Part shown: positions 13,090-26,800 of the stretch, piece after piece
How positions within the stretch are numbered: position 1 is the stretch's first letter
Layout: each line of letters opens with the position of its first letter
Origin: Rotaria sp. Silwood1
Lineage: Eukaryota > Rotifera > Eurotatoria > Philodinida > Philodinidae
Length of the DNA: 64,000 bases
Assembly: GCA_905250075.1 (NCBI GenBank)
Contig: CAJNOP010000011.1
Span: 3,848,751-3,912,750 of the forward strand
Direction: 5' to 3'
Position numbers and translations under genes: made by a program
Notes under the pieces: model-generated
Seen by the model: only the letters and a program-made list of their open reading frames with translations
What the model was told of the DNA's origin: nothing
The model's database searches: none

Positions 13090-14670
13090 TTAACACTGAT
13101 CAAAATATGAAATACTTGTTGACAGATTTCTTGGTGGATATGATGATTGATAACTATATTCTTGTCGTAATGGGATATGTGGTGACGGCACTGGATCTAT
13201 GAATATTTATATATATATATAAAATAAGTTCAAATTTCATTTTTTATTAAATATTTACATCCTGTTTGTTGTGAATTATGTTTTGTTAATAAACGTTCCC
13301 TTGATTCTCGATAAGATGTGTCTGTTATTGTAATACCTTCATTCCATTGTAAATAACATGAACGTGCATCAATAGGCGATTCAAAACGAAAACGTATAAA
13401 ACCTTGTATAGGTGCACGTGTACCTAATTCAAATTCAATATCACGATCATTTATTAAACGTATGGTACGAATTGTTGAACGTGGAAATGTATATTGTTTA
13501 TCATGATGTTGTTCAAGAACTAATTTATCTGTATCAAATATTAATTCACATACACCACTTGGTAAAGATAAAATTTCTTGAGTTGCTAAATCAGCAAATT
13601 GAACACGATATCGCATTGCTAAAGAAAAACAAAAGAACTCTATCAACATTTACCTATCGAATTTACAATAGATTACAATATGATAGATAAAAAGAAAAAA
13701 AGATTTAGCGAGACACACGCGATTATCCTGAATATTTTTGACATGTGCCAAACAGAATTCAGGACTCGAAAAAAGTATGTCACATAAGGGTTTATTCATG
13801 GCCAATCTTTTTCTTTTTCTGACATAAGTGTTTATTATAAAAAGTAAAAAATTCACTATTTAAACTTTGTTATAATTCTCTTTCATTTTTTTTCTTCTTT
13901 ACAATATCATGTACCTATTTAATTAGTAATATGAGAATGATTGTCTTTGGTCTTTAATAAACAGTTTTCTTTTTTGGCAATTAATTCAAGGTTTTTATTA
14001 TTCGTCTGATATTTTCATAATATCAATATTTAAAATTAAATCAAAAGATGTTTTGTTAAAGAAAAAAAAATTTTGTCACGTAATCAAATATTCTTTTCTA
14101 TTTCTATTTTTACTTACCTGTAGCAGATTCATAAAGCATATTTACAGTTGTATTTTCATCGGGACGATCTTTATTTATTAAGTCCCAAGCAGAATTATAG
14201 ACACCGTCAAGAAGAACTTTCCATTGATTATATTCATATATATTATCAAAACCAAATCGATGTTTTTTTCCATCAATTTTAAGTATAATTATATCTTTTG
14301 GTTCATTTTTATTTATATTTCCATGTATAGAAGTTATTGAATGAAGTTTTCTAAGATCAATGATTTTACCATTGGGTTCATTAATATTATATTTTGAGTG
14401 CAATTCAAGTTGATTTTGTTGAATACCATTAACATCAATAAACGAAGAGAATATACAATCATATTGAGTCCATTTATCCTTGAATTTTTGTGATCGAAAG
14501 TAAAAAGAAGAAAAAAAAAAAACTTTATAAAAAAAACAGGTCAATAAAAAATAAAAATTTGTCTTATCTACCCAATTAAATATACCATATTTGGAATATT
14601 TTAATTGACAACGTTGTCGAATATTACGATTAGTAGATATCATACGATTTGCGAAAGTAACGTTACTCAT
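13090..14670 (-). CDS. DOK: DOK-like adaptor: PH domain + IRS-type PTB domain
   Basis: Four exons on the minus strand: 14670-14572, 14478-14118, 13618-13259 and 13196-13090 (927 nt, 308 residues). Residues about 18-135 look like a PH domain, with a basic first strand (RCQLKYSKYG), W-Q-Y after strand 2, and a C-terminal helix with the conserved Trp (YEYNQWKVLLDGVYN). Residues about 155-255 look like an IRS/DOK-type PTB domain (MRYRVQFADLATQEIL, RSTIRTIRL, FRFES). The C-terminal 35 residues are rich in Pro, Ser and Tyr (QEYSYQSSYPPRN), fitting a phosphotyrosine tail. The order and size match the short DOK4/5/6-type docking proteins that act under receptor tyrosine kinases. Intron 1 is 93 nt, divisible by three and stop-free, so an unspliced form would stay in frame. 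The tail exon rests on splice phase and composition only. DOK rather than IRS is inferred from length. Confidence 0.68.
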
Positions 14671-16451
14671 ATTAGATGATATAAGGTAAAAAGAATGAAA
14701 AACAAACTCACAAGTTATACTACAAAAGAAAGAGAAAAAAGTCTGTATAAAAGCAAACGAAAGGTAAATATTATGACAAGTTGTGCCTTATATTCAGACA
14801 ATTTTCTTCTTTTTTTTTTTTATTCTTCCGCATACAAGCAAAAGTAAATTATTCGAATAAATATTTCAAAAATAAATAAGATGTATTTCATTTCAAAGGA
14901 AAATTTTAAAACGATATATTTTATTGATATAAATATAAATTTGATTATTATATATGCATTATCGAATTCTTTCAATTTTATATATTACATATTCTCATTC
15001 TCTTTGATCTCAATATAATATGCACACCTACTTGAAATAGCTGATATAACCTCTTTTCATTCTACTTTGATTCAAGCAAATAAATGTGTTCAATATTATA
15101 TACAGATGAATAAATCGATAAGTGAGTGTTGACACTATCGTTAGGAACCGAAAAAAGGAACCTTGAAAAGAAAGCATAACAATAATATAATTTTAATTAC
15201 ATAGATAATGATTCAAAAGTTTCTGGATTATTAAAAACAAAAAAACATGTTTATAGCTTTTGATAAAAGAAATAGCAAATAGTTTATTATTCAAATTATA
15301 ATTATTAATCTTGCGCGTTTTTTTTTTTTTTTTCGTTTATCTATATTGATTAAAAAAAACTATAGATATATACCTACAAAAGTATTTCTATTACTTTTTT
15401 CATTCATCTTCTCATCATTTTCATATATATAGTCACATTGTATTTATGTATTGCTTTAAATTAAATCTTAATTCAATATATTATCTTGAACAAAAAAATA
15501 AAAATAATCTATAGAATATGATTTTAATTCAATTATTAATTAATAAACAATATTTAATAAATAACAATAGAGTATATCTTATATTTGAAAATAAAATCTC
15601 AGTATTCAATGAAAAATTAAAATTTTAATGCCAATCAAATCGACTTTATTAAGAAAAAGAAGTTTTCATAATAAACAGAACTTCGTAAGATTATTCTGAG
15701 AAATGATTACTATATAACTATATTTATTCAAATCATAGGAACATATAATACATTCTTCAAATGATGAAAAATCATTATCAAGAAAAGGATTAGAATTTCT
15801 TGCAGTAAGCTACTTAAAGAACTTTGTTTTTTTTTTTCATACAATAACGAAAATCTTAGTTTAATTTTTCGAATATTTATATATCATTAGTATGACAAAA
15901 ACTGAGATTTAATAGTGAAATAAAGTCAGAAATAAATATTGTATCTTTATCTAAAAAACAACTAATAACGAATTACTATCGATCATCAAGAAACGTAGAT
16001 ATGAGCGAGAAGAATTTTGATTATTTAACATTGAGATGTGATCAACTTTTTATGAGCATGCCATTAATCAAGTAAATTTCACATAGTTTTCTATAATTTA
16101 CTTTTTTTTTTTCTTTGCTCTCAGAAGATTACATCATTTGATTTCTTATCAGATAAAAACTAACAGGAATAGTCTAATCTGATATGATCGAACAGTTTTA
16201 TAACAATGAAATTACATGAGTCATAAATCAAAAAAAAATAAAATAAAATGAAATTTAGCAGAAAATCTTGGCATAAAAACAATATATATCATTAAAAATC
16301 GATAAAAGTTTTTCTTTCTATTTGACATAATGTAAATATGTGATTATAGTTGTTTTTTCTTTACTGATCACATCTGTAAAAAATATCAGCTTATCTGTCA
16401 TTGACAAACTCAATTAATAGCCATAAGTGAATAATCAATGCTATTGATTAG
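14671..16451. other. Divergent upstream region of the DOK-like and single-pass membrane genes
   Basis: This separates the minus-strand adaptor from the plus-strand membrane protein whose 5' exons are missing. One or more 5' exons of that gene must lie here or further upstream, but I found no ATG-exon with a donor in the right phase. An open stretch at about 16002-16073 ending in GTAAAT is in the wrong phase. The sequence is otherwise very A/T-rich. Confidence 0.5.
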
Positions 16452-17471
16452 GCATCTGACCATGAACAACATCTTGTACTATCATCACCAGTTATCGTTC
16501 AAGAACAGCAACAATCAAATGTACCAAGAGATTTTCTCAATGAACAAGAATTTTTGTCATCAACTGTTCCAATCGAACATTTAATTATTAACACAAATAA
16601 AACAGATATTCTATCTTCTGTCATCCGTATTGAACGGTCATTATCTCCATCTCTTTCACAACTGATTCCAGATCCGATTATTAATGACAAACAGACAACA
16701 AATAGAATTTTTAATCAAAAAAATTCTATACATTTTACATATCCATCTCAATTTAATACAATAATACCTGTATGAATTCAATTAAAAATTTTCTCCTAGA
16801 AAAACATCAATCTAATTTTATTTTTATATTACTTTTTTTTTTTTAAGATTGATTCTTCATTAAAAAAACATTCCAATTCTATTCATGATGATTTATCATC
16901 ATCATCAAATAATATACGTTATTATCAAATTGGTACTATATTTACTTCAACAAGCACATTTATTATGCATCAAAATGAAGTTATTGCTCAGACAACTAGA
17001 TCTGATCGTTTTCTTTCAGACACTATTTTCATTATTTTAATTGCAACTCTCACAATAATTATTTTACTCTTTTGTTTAGTTCTCTTTTGTCTATGTCGTC
17101 GTACAACTAAACGTAATATATCACCATCATTTGATGGTGCTTGTTACATAGGATTAAATGAACATTCATTAGAAATACCTTGTGATAATGATCAACAACG
17201 AATATCTAAATATGAAAATGATCTTTCTTATATAAATGATATTCCATCATCATATATACAAACAAAGTCATCCATCAATCATCCATCATTGATAAATAAT
17301 GATAGAATTTCTTTACATAATGTTATAAAACAAAAGTCAAAAATAAATGAAAAAAATTTAAAAAGAAAACGTCTTAATAATTGTTGTTATTGTTGTTGTT
17401 CTAATTCAAAAACAAAATCTTCATCAACAAAAATTAATAAACGAAATCGAATGAAAAGAAACGAAATATAA
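16452..17471 (+). CDS. Unknown single-pass membrane protein (5' end unresolved)
   Basis: Two exons join in phase 0: 16452-16769 and 16848-17471 (313 residues and stop). The first exon begins after an acceptor (TATTGATTAG) directly preceded by an in-frame stop, so at least one 5' exon is missing. The visible N-terminal ~190 residues are polar and rich in Ser, Asn and Thr. One hydrophobic segment (FIILIATLTIIILLFCLVLF, about residues 171-190 of this fragment) is followed by basic CRRTTKR, giving a type I topology. The cytosolic part has Tyr-containing stretches and a C-terminal Lys/Arg-rich tail with a cysteine cluster (NNCCYCCCSN), a likely palmitoylation site. I recognise no domain and assign no function. 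Confidence 0.55.
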
Positions 17472-19358
17472 TTTATATGTTACGATTATTTATTTATATT
17501 AAAAAAAACTTAAAAAAAAAAAGAAAAAACATAAAAATAGATGTTAAAAAGTTTCAAATCCTTTTCTTCCTTTAATCTATTGATTGTTTTTAATTTAACT
17601 TTCATTTTCTTTTTTTCTTGTTTTGTCACATATCAATCCTTTTGATTGAACACTCTAACATGTGTGACCGTTAAACATCCGGTCGACCTCGCGTTCATAT
17701 ACAAAGCCAAACAAAGAAGTAGAAGAAACTAATAATTTACAACAGACTTCCTTTTTTTTCTCTCTCTCTCTCTTGTCATCAAACAACAGATTGACCTTCT
17801 TAAAAACTATCAAGTGATGAGTATATATGTATAGCAGTAGCAAGTACCACTTATTATTTGTTTGTATGAAAATTAACAATCATTTTTTTTCTTTGTTTTG
17901 TTTTAATTTTGAACAAATAAATAATCAACCATCATTTGGTTATTGTATGGTACATTTACTTTTTTCTTTTTTTTGCTCTCAATCTTTCCTTGAATTGATT
18001 GACAATATACGGGATAGGGTTGTGGATGGCCGCCATCTGTTTGCTTCTTCCTTACTTACTTAGTTATTCGATTCTTTCTCATTTCTCTTTGGTGTGCAAA
18101 ATGTCAATTGAGCGGTCACAAATATATAAGCTAATGTCGGTTAGATCCGTTCACAATCGATCATCACTCAGCATGCAACATAGAACAAAATTGATAGTCA
18201 CATATAAGATCAGGTGTCTTTTTTCTTATTTCTAGTTTAGAGAATTCTGTGAATCCTAAGGGAAATGACAAAAATGGAGACATTATCGTTTTCTTTTTGC
18301 TTTTAAACTCTAACACTTCATTTGCTTACAGATACATACATACATGCATATATACATATACGTACACACACATGTTGCTTTAATCATCGTCATGCAAGCA
18401 ATCCAGCCTTGACCCTAAACAATCTTCACGGCATGTACAATGATTTATGATGATTGTCCACCGGTCATCACTAGCAATCATTTAATACTAATCGACTTTT
18501 TTTTCTTCACACTGTCTATTATCACATCACCTGCCTATCTATAGACATATGTCGGTAAAATTCATGCTGTGACATTGAATTTGATGATCACTACCTTTTG
18601 AGAGATTCACTTCATGCAAAACTAGTAATGGTGACGGTCTATAAATGTAAAGCAAATGCATAGGTATATACATAATCAATGAACATCAAAAAAAAAAAAA
18701 AGAAAACGAAGAAGAATAGATGCTCATGTTCACCCATTTTTCGCTTGTTCGCTCGTGCGCAAGTGCCTTACGTAATCATATCATCATCGAATAAAACATA
18801 TATCCTTGATAGTGTAGGCACTCGCATAGGCTTCGTAAAACGAAGTTACAAAGGCAGTCGGATGCGCACGTCGTATAGGATTATAAAGCGATGCTTCTCA
18901 ACCATCACTATACTAAATTCATTATTATTGCATCATAAACCTATATATGTTACTTTAACGGTTAACGTACGTATCTTATTCTTCTACTTCTTCATCTTCT
19001 TTTTTTTTACTTCAGACTCTCTCATCTTTTACTATCATATCATGAAATTGACCCTCGACCGACTAACTTCTCTTCGTCCATTTTTTTTTATTCTGTTGAA
19101 GATGATGAGTGATAAAAGAGATGAAAAAAAAAAAAAAAGAAAAAAAGAAAGAAGTGCTTAGTTGAGTGCTTATTTAGTTGTACAATTGAGAAGCCTGTAT
19201 TTATAATGGAATTCGTTAAGAAGTAGACTAGTGAATGAAATTAAACATGCACAAATTGTATTTTTGTCGTGCTAGACTTTTAAATGAATTCGAATGAAAT
19301 ACAATGAAAAAGGTTTCACAAGCATGCATAGAAAAAAAAAAGCGCCATTTCATTGTCA

Positions 19359-19393
19359 ATATTATTATTATTAGTAGTAGTAGTAGTAGTAGT
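19359..19393. repeat. (ATT)n/(TAG)n trinucleotide repeat
   Basis: A run of ATT units passes directly into a run of TAG units, about 35 bp, in intergenic DNA. Confidence 0.85.
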
Positions 19394-20630
19394 TTCATGA
19401 CAAAAAAATCAAATTATCTACAAAAGAAATTATATATTGAAAATAATAAGTTAGATGACTTTTCTAATTTAATAGTAAACGAATTCTAAATTATTATTAA
19501 AATTGATTATTATTATGTTCGATAGTAAATCTAAATAAGAAAACAAAAAAAAAAAAAGATGAAGTTTGAAAACGCTCATTAAAAATTTCATACATATTCA
19601 TATTTTAAACAACTAATATAATCAAACTTTTCACACTAGTTTAATCACTGAACAGGTGATACATATGACACATGCAATGTTATATCCCTAAGAGATATGT
19701 GTGACTAACAAGGAAATTATCATCTCACATCATGTCGTTCTGGTATGTATAGATAGAAATCAAATATAAGATATATTGTTAGGTTTTTTGTTTTTTTTTG
19801 TTATCCATTATTGGTTATACTATAATTCATATAGTATCATATGTATACTAGTCAATCAATAAGTAGTTCTAATATAAGACTATGTATAATATAAAAACAT
19901 TCGTTGTTCTTGCATGCTTTTGTTTTATAGGTAAACAAAGCAATAGCAGACATAGAATTTCTCATGTTCAATGAGTGTCTGAACAATCGATATAATATAT
20001 AGTATACGAGAAAGAGAAGAAATATGAAACGATGGTGTGTTGTATGTGACGCGACTAACATATCGATAAAGATGTCTCGTTCAACCCTATTCAATGGATC
20101 AAGGTGACCCATCCGAATTGAATGAAGGTAGTAATTTGTTCGACACGCGTCTTATTAGATATAGTGCATACACATCTATTGCACATCGATACATGCAAAC
20201 GAACATTAATAAGATAGAAGAAGAAGATGGTCACGTCAATGTGTTCGTCCATTACTATCGTCATTGATCTATCTATATCTGTTTTAAACAATAATAATTT
20301 GACATTGTATATATATATGTCTGTTCAAAAAAAAAAACTATTCATATAAAATATAAAAACAAAAAGTCTTTCATATGAAAAGAAACCTGTAGTAGTATCC
20401 GTTTGGTCTTTTTTGATTGAACTAGATATTTGCCGAGATACGATTTGTACTCCTAATTAGCTCATTGACACATACCGCCAGCATTTTTTTTTTCTCTTTC
20501 GCTTTACTTGCTTCACATATTCTGAATAAAGAGAAAGAGAGAACACCAAAGAAGAAGAAGAAAAAAAGAGAATGAATAGAAGTTGAACAAAACGGGCGCG
20601 ACGATAGTAAGACGGTCGTCGATGTATTTT

Positions 20631-20654
20631 TTCTCTTCTCTTCTCTTCTCTTCT
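20631..20654. repeat. (TTCTC)n pyrimidine repeat upstream of the cadherin
   Basis: Five-base TTCTC units repeat about five times, some 230 bp upstream of the cadherin start codon, probably in the 5' UTR or promoter. Confidence 0.8.
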
Positions 20655-20886
20655 GTTTCTCTCTCTTACTCTATTTCTTACAAACGAACAATTGTCCAGT
20701 TCATCGCCAGTCTAGTATACACACATCTTTTTTTCTTTCTCATTGGAATAGATGAGTGTGTATACATATGTGTGTGTCTTGAGAATTTGATAATGGCACT
20801 ACATTTTCTCTTGTTTTATTTTTTTAGATTTTATATTTATCTTAAAAAGTTTTTCGAAATCACGGTTTTTTTTAATTTCCCTATGT

Positions 20887-23800
20887 ATGTCTTCATTACA
20901 TATCTCAATACTTTTTACTTTATTGACAATTATAATTGCCGATAATAAAACGTTTTATTTCACAAAATCAAATTATGAATTATGGTGTCAAGAAAATATT
21001 CTATCAAATTCATTATTTCTCTATCCAAATCGAATACCAATAGGTATATATCGTACATCAAATATTAAATCTGTTATTTATTATCTTATTGATGATAATA
21101 ATAATGGTTTATTTCAAATAAAAACTAAACGTTTAGCTGACTTTTATTTTCTTATTATTAATATAACACGTCCATTTGATATTAATAGAGAATATCAAGA
21201 TGTTTATACACTACGTATTGAAGCAAATATTGTCACAACACAAGAAAATCTTACTGAACAAACAGAAGTAAGAGTTTTATTTTATCAAAGTTATAAAACA
21301 TTTTTTTCTTTGTTAAATAGGTTCGTCTTTATGTTGCTGATTCGAATGATAATGATGGAGTATTTGATATGGATATCTACGAACAAAATTATACCCAAAT
21401 AATTGACATTGGTCAATCATTGATACAATTTCATGCGAGTGATGCTGATGAAATTCAACATGCACAAATATTTTATGAATTAGCATCATCTTTAAATGAA
21501 ACATTTTCTTTACATCCATATACAGGTGAATTATATTTAATAAGTAAAGAAAATTTAAAATCTACATATGAATTTGATATCTATGCATATGATCGTTATC
21601 GTAAACGTCTTGTTGATAATAATATGAAAACTAAAACACATGTTAAATTAAATTTTAATCAAATAAATTTTTTAAATAATAATTTTAATGAAACTTTTGA
21701 AACAATATTTAATCAAACAATTCAATATGAAAAATTAATAACAACATATGATATTGAAATAAATGAAAGAAAATCATTTCATTTATTAAATATTCATCAA
21801 CCAATAATAACAATAAATATAAAAAATTTTAATGAAAAATTTTTTGAAATTTTTCTATTAAAAAATTCATCATTAAATACAAAAAATTTATTTATTTATA
21901 ATAATAATATTTATTTAAATAAATATTTAATTGAAGAATATAATTTACAATTATTTATTTGTTTTAATCATGGTTATGAATGTCAATATATAAAATATCG
22001 TTATATACCATTAATTGATTTTAATTATTATCAATTTCATTTTAAAACAATGAAAAAAATTTATTTAGATGAAAATTTACCTGTTGATTCATTTATAACA
22101 CATATACAAATTGATTATAATCAAATTTCATATCAACAATCATTAATTATAAATTATAAATTATTAAATGATGATATTTATTATCAATTTTATATTAATT
22201 CTAAAACCGGTATATTACGTCTTGCTGAACGTTTAGAATATCGAATATATACACTTGATATACAAGCTAATATACATTTATTTAATCGTCGTTATTCAAT
22301 TGAAACAACAATAGAAATACATGTACGAGAAATAAATAAATATCGTCCAATATTTCGTAATAATACACCAACAGATTTATTTCAATTACCATATCAATTT
22401 GAAGCATATGATTATGATCAAAATAAACAAACAAATGGACGTATAACATATCATTTATGGAATTGTTATAATAATTGTCCATTTCATATTGATCCAAATA
22501 ATGGTATATTAAATTTAAAGAAAAATCAAGAAAATTTTGATAGAAATATTATTTATTATTTACGAATTATTGTATTTGATTGGGGACAACCAATTAGTTT
22601 TCAAAGTAATCTTGATATTCGAATTGATTTATCATCAAGATTAAGTAAAAGATCTTTACAAAGAACACGTGCATATTCAAGACGATGGCGAAAAAAGTCA
22701 ACATCTCTATTATTAACAACAACATCAACAACAACAATGATTACAGAACTAAGGTTAGATTTGAATTTAAAATTTTTATTTCATTACATTTAACATAATA
22801 ATTATTATTCAAGCAAATACTTTCTTTTTCTTTATGGTCAGCAATGATAATAAACGAAAGTCAAAGAGAAAAAAAACATCTGTTAGTAGAATCCCTACGG
22901 GATTAAAATATACAACACAATGTTACTGTTGTTGTTAATCATACGGAAATTGTTTTATTCTATTTATTTTAGGACACATTGCTTTACCATCTCACTCTCT
23001 CTCTCTCCAGGAATGTAATAAGGAAGTAGTTCATATTCTCTAACGAGGCGTTAATCTCTGATCTTATATCAACAATGTTCATCACAGGAAGAGTGAAGAA
23101 TGTCCTTGCTTTGTTGTATGCTATGCTGCTTAGCGTTAGATTCATTGGCCCGATAAATTTCTGACAATTCCGATTAGCTACGGTTCTGGACAGAGAAGGC
23201 CAGTTTAGCATAGAATTCTTACATTCGATTGTTTAAGCTCTCTGTACACATTGACTAATCATACACTAGCGATGAGTGTACGCGTTTGTTACAACTTAGT
23301 CAGCATGCTATCGGGCAGGTGAAGACAAACAAGTATTAGTGATTTGCCCTAAGTCATTCTAGAACGTACGCTACTACGGTTTTTAAATTTATGGAACAAG
23401 AAAGTCACGATGAACAAGTTTTACAAAAAAGAAAAAGATTCTCCAATAGTTTTTCATGTTACTATCGAAACCAATTTCCTCTATGATATATCTTCAATTT
23501 TATAATGAAAATTGAAGTTAAAAGTTTCCTTTCGATGATTATCATCTTGTTCATATAAGAGAAAAATTCCTGATCTCTTGTATTTGTTCCAATGAGATAT
23601 ATATACAATATGATCTCGGTCTCAACGGAACAAAAAAAAATGAATAATTCTCATATAATCTGATCCAATAATTATTTGTTCTAGTACATATAAGACAACT
23701 GTACCTTCACATATCGATACTGTTTATTTAAATGTTGGTTTTCGTCAAAATTTGACAACATATTATATATCAGAAGATATTGAAATAAATACAATAATTG

Positions 23801-26800
23801 ATCGTTTAAAAATTGAATATGATTCATTTCCATTGAATATAAATAATGATAATGATAATATATTTTTCTATAATATAAATGATACAAATGTACCATTTAT
23901 AATTGATCAAAATGAAAAATATTTAAAATTAATTGATAAAATTGATCGTGAAAAACAAACAAAATATATATTTGAAATCGAACTTAAATTAAAATCAATT
24001 TATTCAATTAAATTACAAGAACAATATTATTGTCAAAAGAAAAATTTATTTATTAATTTTCAATATACAAATAAATATTATCAAAAAATGTTAATTATTA
24101 TTTATATTAATGATATTAATGATAATATACCAATATGTAATCATTTTCATACACATATAAAATTAAATGAAAATGAAATACAAAAAAATATTTATCAAAT
24201 TCAAGCATATGATCCTGATTTAGGTAAAAAAAAAAATTCTTTTCTATAATAGAAATTAAAGATAATTATTTGATATTTTTCTTTTTTATCTCTTAGGTGA
24301 AAATGGTACAATAAATTATTCTTTACTTGATTATAATCAATATTTTTCTATAAATTCTTTAACAGGACAAATTGATTGTATAAAATCAATAGATTATGAA
24401 GAATATAGATCTATTGATTTACATATAATCGCATCTGATCAAGGTTCACAAATTCAATATCAAACAATATGTACAACAGTTCATATTACAATAAATGATC
24501 TTAATGATAATATACCACGATTTTTATTAGATAATTATATATTTTATCTTTTTTCTGATATGCCACGTTATTCAATATTTGGACAAATTATTGCAATAGA
24601 TTTTGATAAAAATGATCAATTAATTTATTCAATTAATCCAAATCCATATATAACAATAAATATGTATACAGGTCATTTACGTTTAAAACATAATTTACAT
24701 CGTTTACTTGATCAAATCTTAAATGTAACTGTTCAAGTATCAGATGGTTTACATAAAAATGAAACTTTAATATCAATTTATATTAAATCATTTCCTGATG
24801 CACAACAACCAATACTTTTATCTGAACCAGCATTTGGTATAACAATAAATGAATCATTACCTATTGATTCAACAATAACAAATATTTATCGTCGATTTCA
24901 AATTCTTTCATCAACTATTGATTTTATTGAAATAATTCATGATGAAATAAAATTACCATTTTCAATTGATCAACAAGGTATGATGACGTTTTTCTTTCTT
25001 TTTTTTCTTTTTTTTGATTTTTCAATCAAAAAAGGATTTTAAGAAATTTAATACACATTCAGATTTAGTTTATGATTTTATTTTCAATCATACATTACTT
25101 TTCTTTTTGTTAACAATTCTATTCAATTTATATTCATTTCTGTCATATTGCATACTAATTTATTGTTCTCAGCTTATATCTTATATTAATTCATATATGT
25201 ATATATATATATACGTATATTTTTGTCGTCTCAGGATAATGAAACGACAATTAGAATGTCTGCATGCATGCATGCATACATACGCGTGACCGATGGTGTA
25301 CATCATTATACAGTCAATTCTAATTTCCTTTCTTTAATCCCTTGTGGTAATGCGTGTGGCAACTAACGTCGGCTATGTTGGTTTGATGCATGTCTGAATA
25401 GAGATTGCTGCTGCTGTTGTTGTTTTACATGTCATCAATTGATATGCATTGTGAGAATAACAGCTGCTCCTGTTTCTCACTCATTTATTTCTGCTACTGA
25501 GTTGTTCTTCATTGGACACTAATTACCCATCGAATCTATTCACTAATCGATAGAAGATAAGCATTAGTGATTATATATATATATCTTTTTAAAGAACACA
25601 TGCTCATCAAAACAAAATAAAAAGAAAAAAAAATAGACATTTATCGAGACCATCTGTTCAATTAAAAATACATCTGAAAAACAAAAAAAAAAAATTAGTT
25701 TGCAAAAGAAAATCGCAAAACGAATGATTAAGTTTTCAAGAAAATATTTATTTTATCTGATTGAATTTTATGAATGTCAAACGATTCAAATTACATGATC
25801 AATAAAAGATAATCTAGATCAGTAGACGATTTTGATTGATATGATCAAATGACATCCTGTTAGTATGAATAAATTTTGTCAAACAAATAAGGTCATCTTA
25901 TATTTAAGAGTTGATTGGATGATTTTTTGAAATGACCTTTATAACTAAAGACAAATAACATGATTTTTATATTTTTCTATTAAATTATTTATTCTTATTA
26001 AATAGACACAAGAAAATGAAATATAAATTATTCTTTAATCATATATATTTCATATTGCATGTCGGAATTCTTTATCATATGATCAAATAAATTAATTCTA
26101 ACAGTGAAAATTACTGTCAGATGAAATAAATATCAAAATAAATTATGTTAACAATGAGTTTTTCTAAAATGAAAAAAAAAAACAGCTGCTTTTACTGATA
26201 AGATTTATGTAGGATTATCCTATCCATCAGTACAGATTAGGGTAAAATTAACAATCTAACAAGAACAAAAAGAAAAATCATATAATCAACAAGGTCATAT
26301 TATTATTCAATCATTCTCAGGTATCAATATACTGAATCAGTTATCAATAGGATATCTTTTCGATTGTTCAATTATAAGTACATCACAAAATCTTAGTTGT
26401 GTATTCTCTTGAGAATTGTAATCAGCTGCGTAATGTTTGTGTGAGATATTGTTTATATAAAATCAAAAGAATTCTCGAACAGTATTATTTTTAATATTGT
26501 TCATTTTCAAAGTTTTGTTTTTTCAACTAGATCATAATTACGAGTTCTCTAATCTATATCTATTTTTAGTATAGAATAAAATTCATTAATATTAAAAATA
26601 TTCTTATTCATAAAAATCTTTATTACTAAAGTGTTGTCTCATTTTGTCTAAAAGCACTCGATTATAGAAGTATCATTAAAGAAAATTTAAGTATTTCTCT
26701 TGAAAGAAAATTTGTCTATAAAAAAAAAAAAAAAGAACAAATCATATTTTATTTCAAGGTTATCTTCGTTTAACACATTCTTTAATCGGTTTAATACAAT

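Larger units (their letters stand above)
17472..20886. other. Intergenic, upstream of the FAT-like cadherin
   Basis: This 3.4-kb gap is less A/T-rich than neighbouring introns (for example 17640-18650 and 20000-20300) and may include regulatory DNA of the cadherin gene. Open frames such as 18679-19161 are low-complexity and unsupported. Simple repeats are present at 19359-19393 (ATT then TAG) and 20631-20654 (TTCTC). Confidence 0.5.

Noticed and set aside
13412..13690. 92-codon plus-strand frame
   Set aside because: Antisense to the PTB-domain exon of the DOK-like gene.
16002..16073. Possible first exon (MSEKNFDYL...) of the single-pass membrane gene
   Set aside because: The donor GTAAAT leaves phase 2, which does not fit the phase 0 start of the exon at 16452.
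18679..19161. 160-codon plus-strand open frame
   Set aside because: Lys/Phe/Ser low-complexity ends from poly-A and poly-T runs, no domain, no splice partners. Most likely chance.
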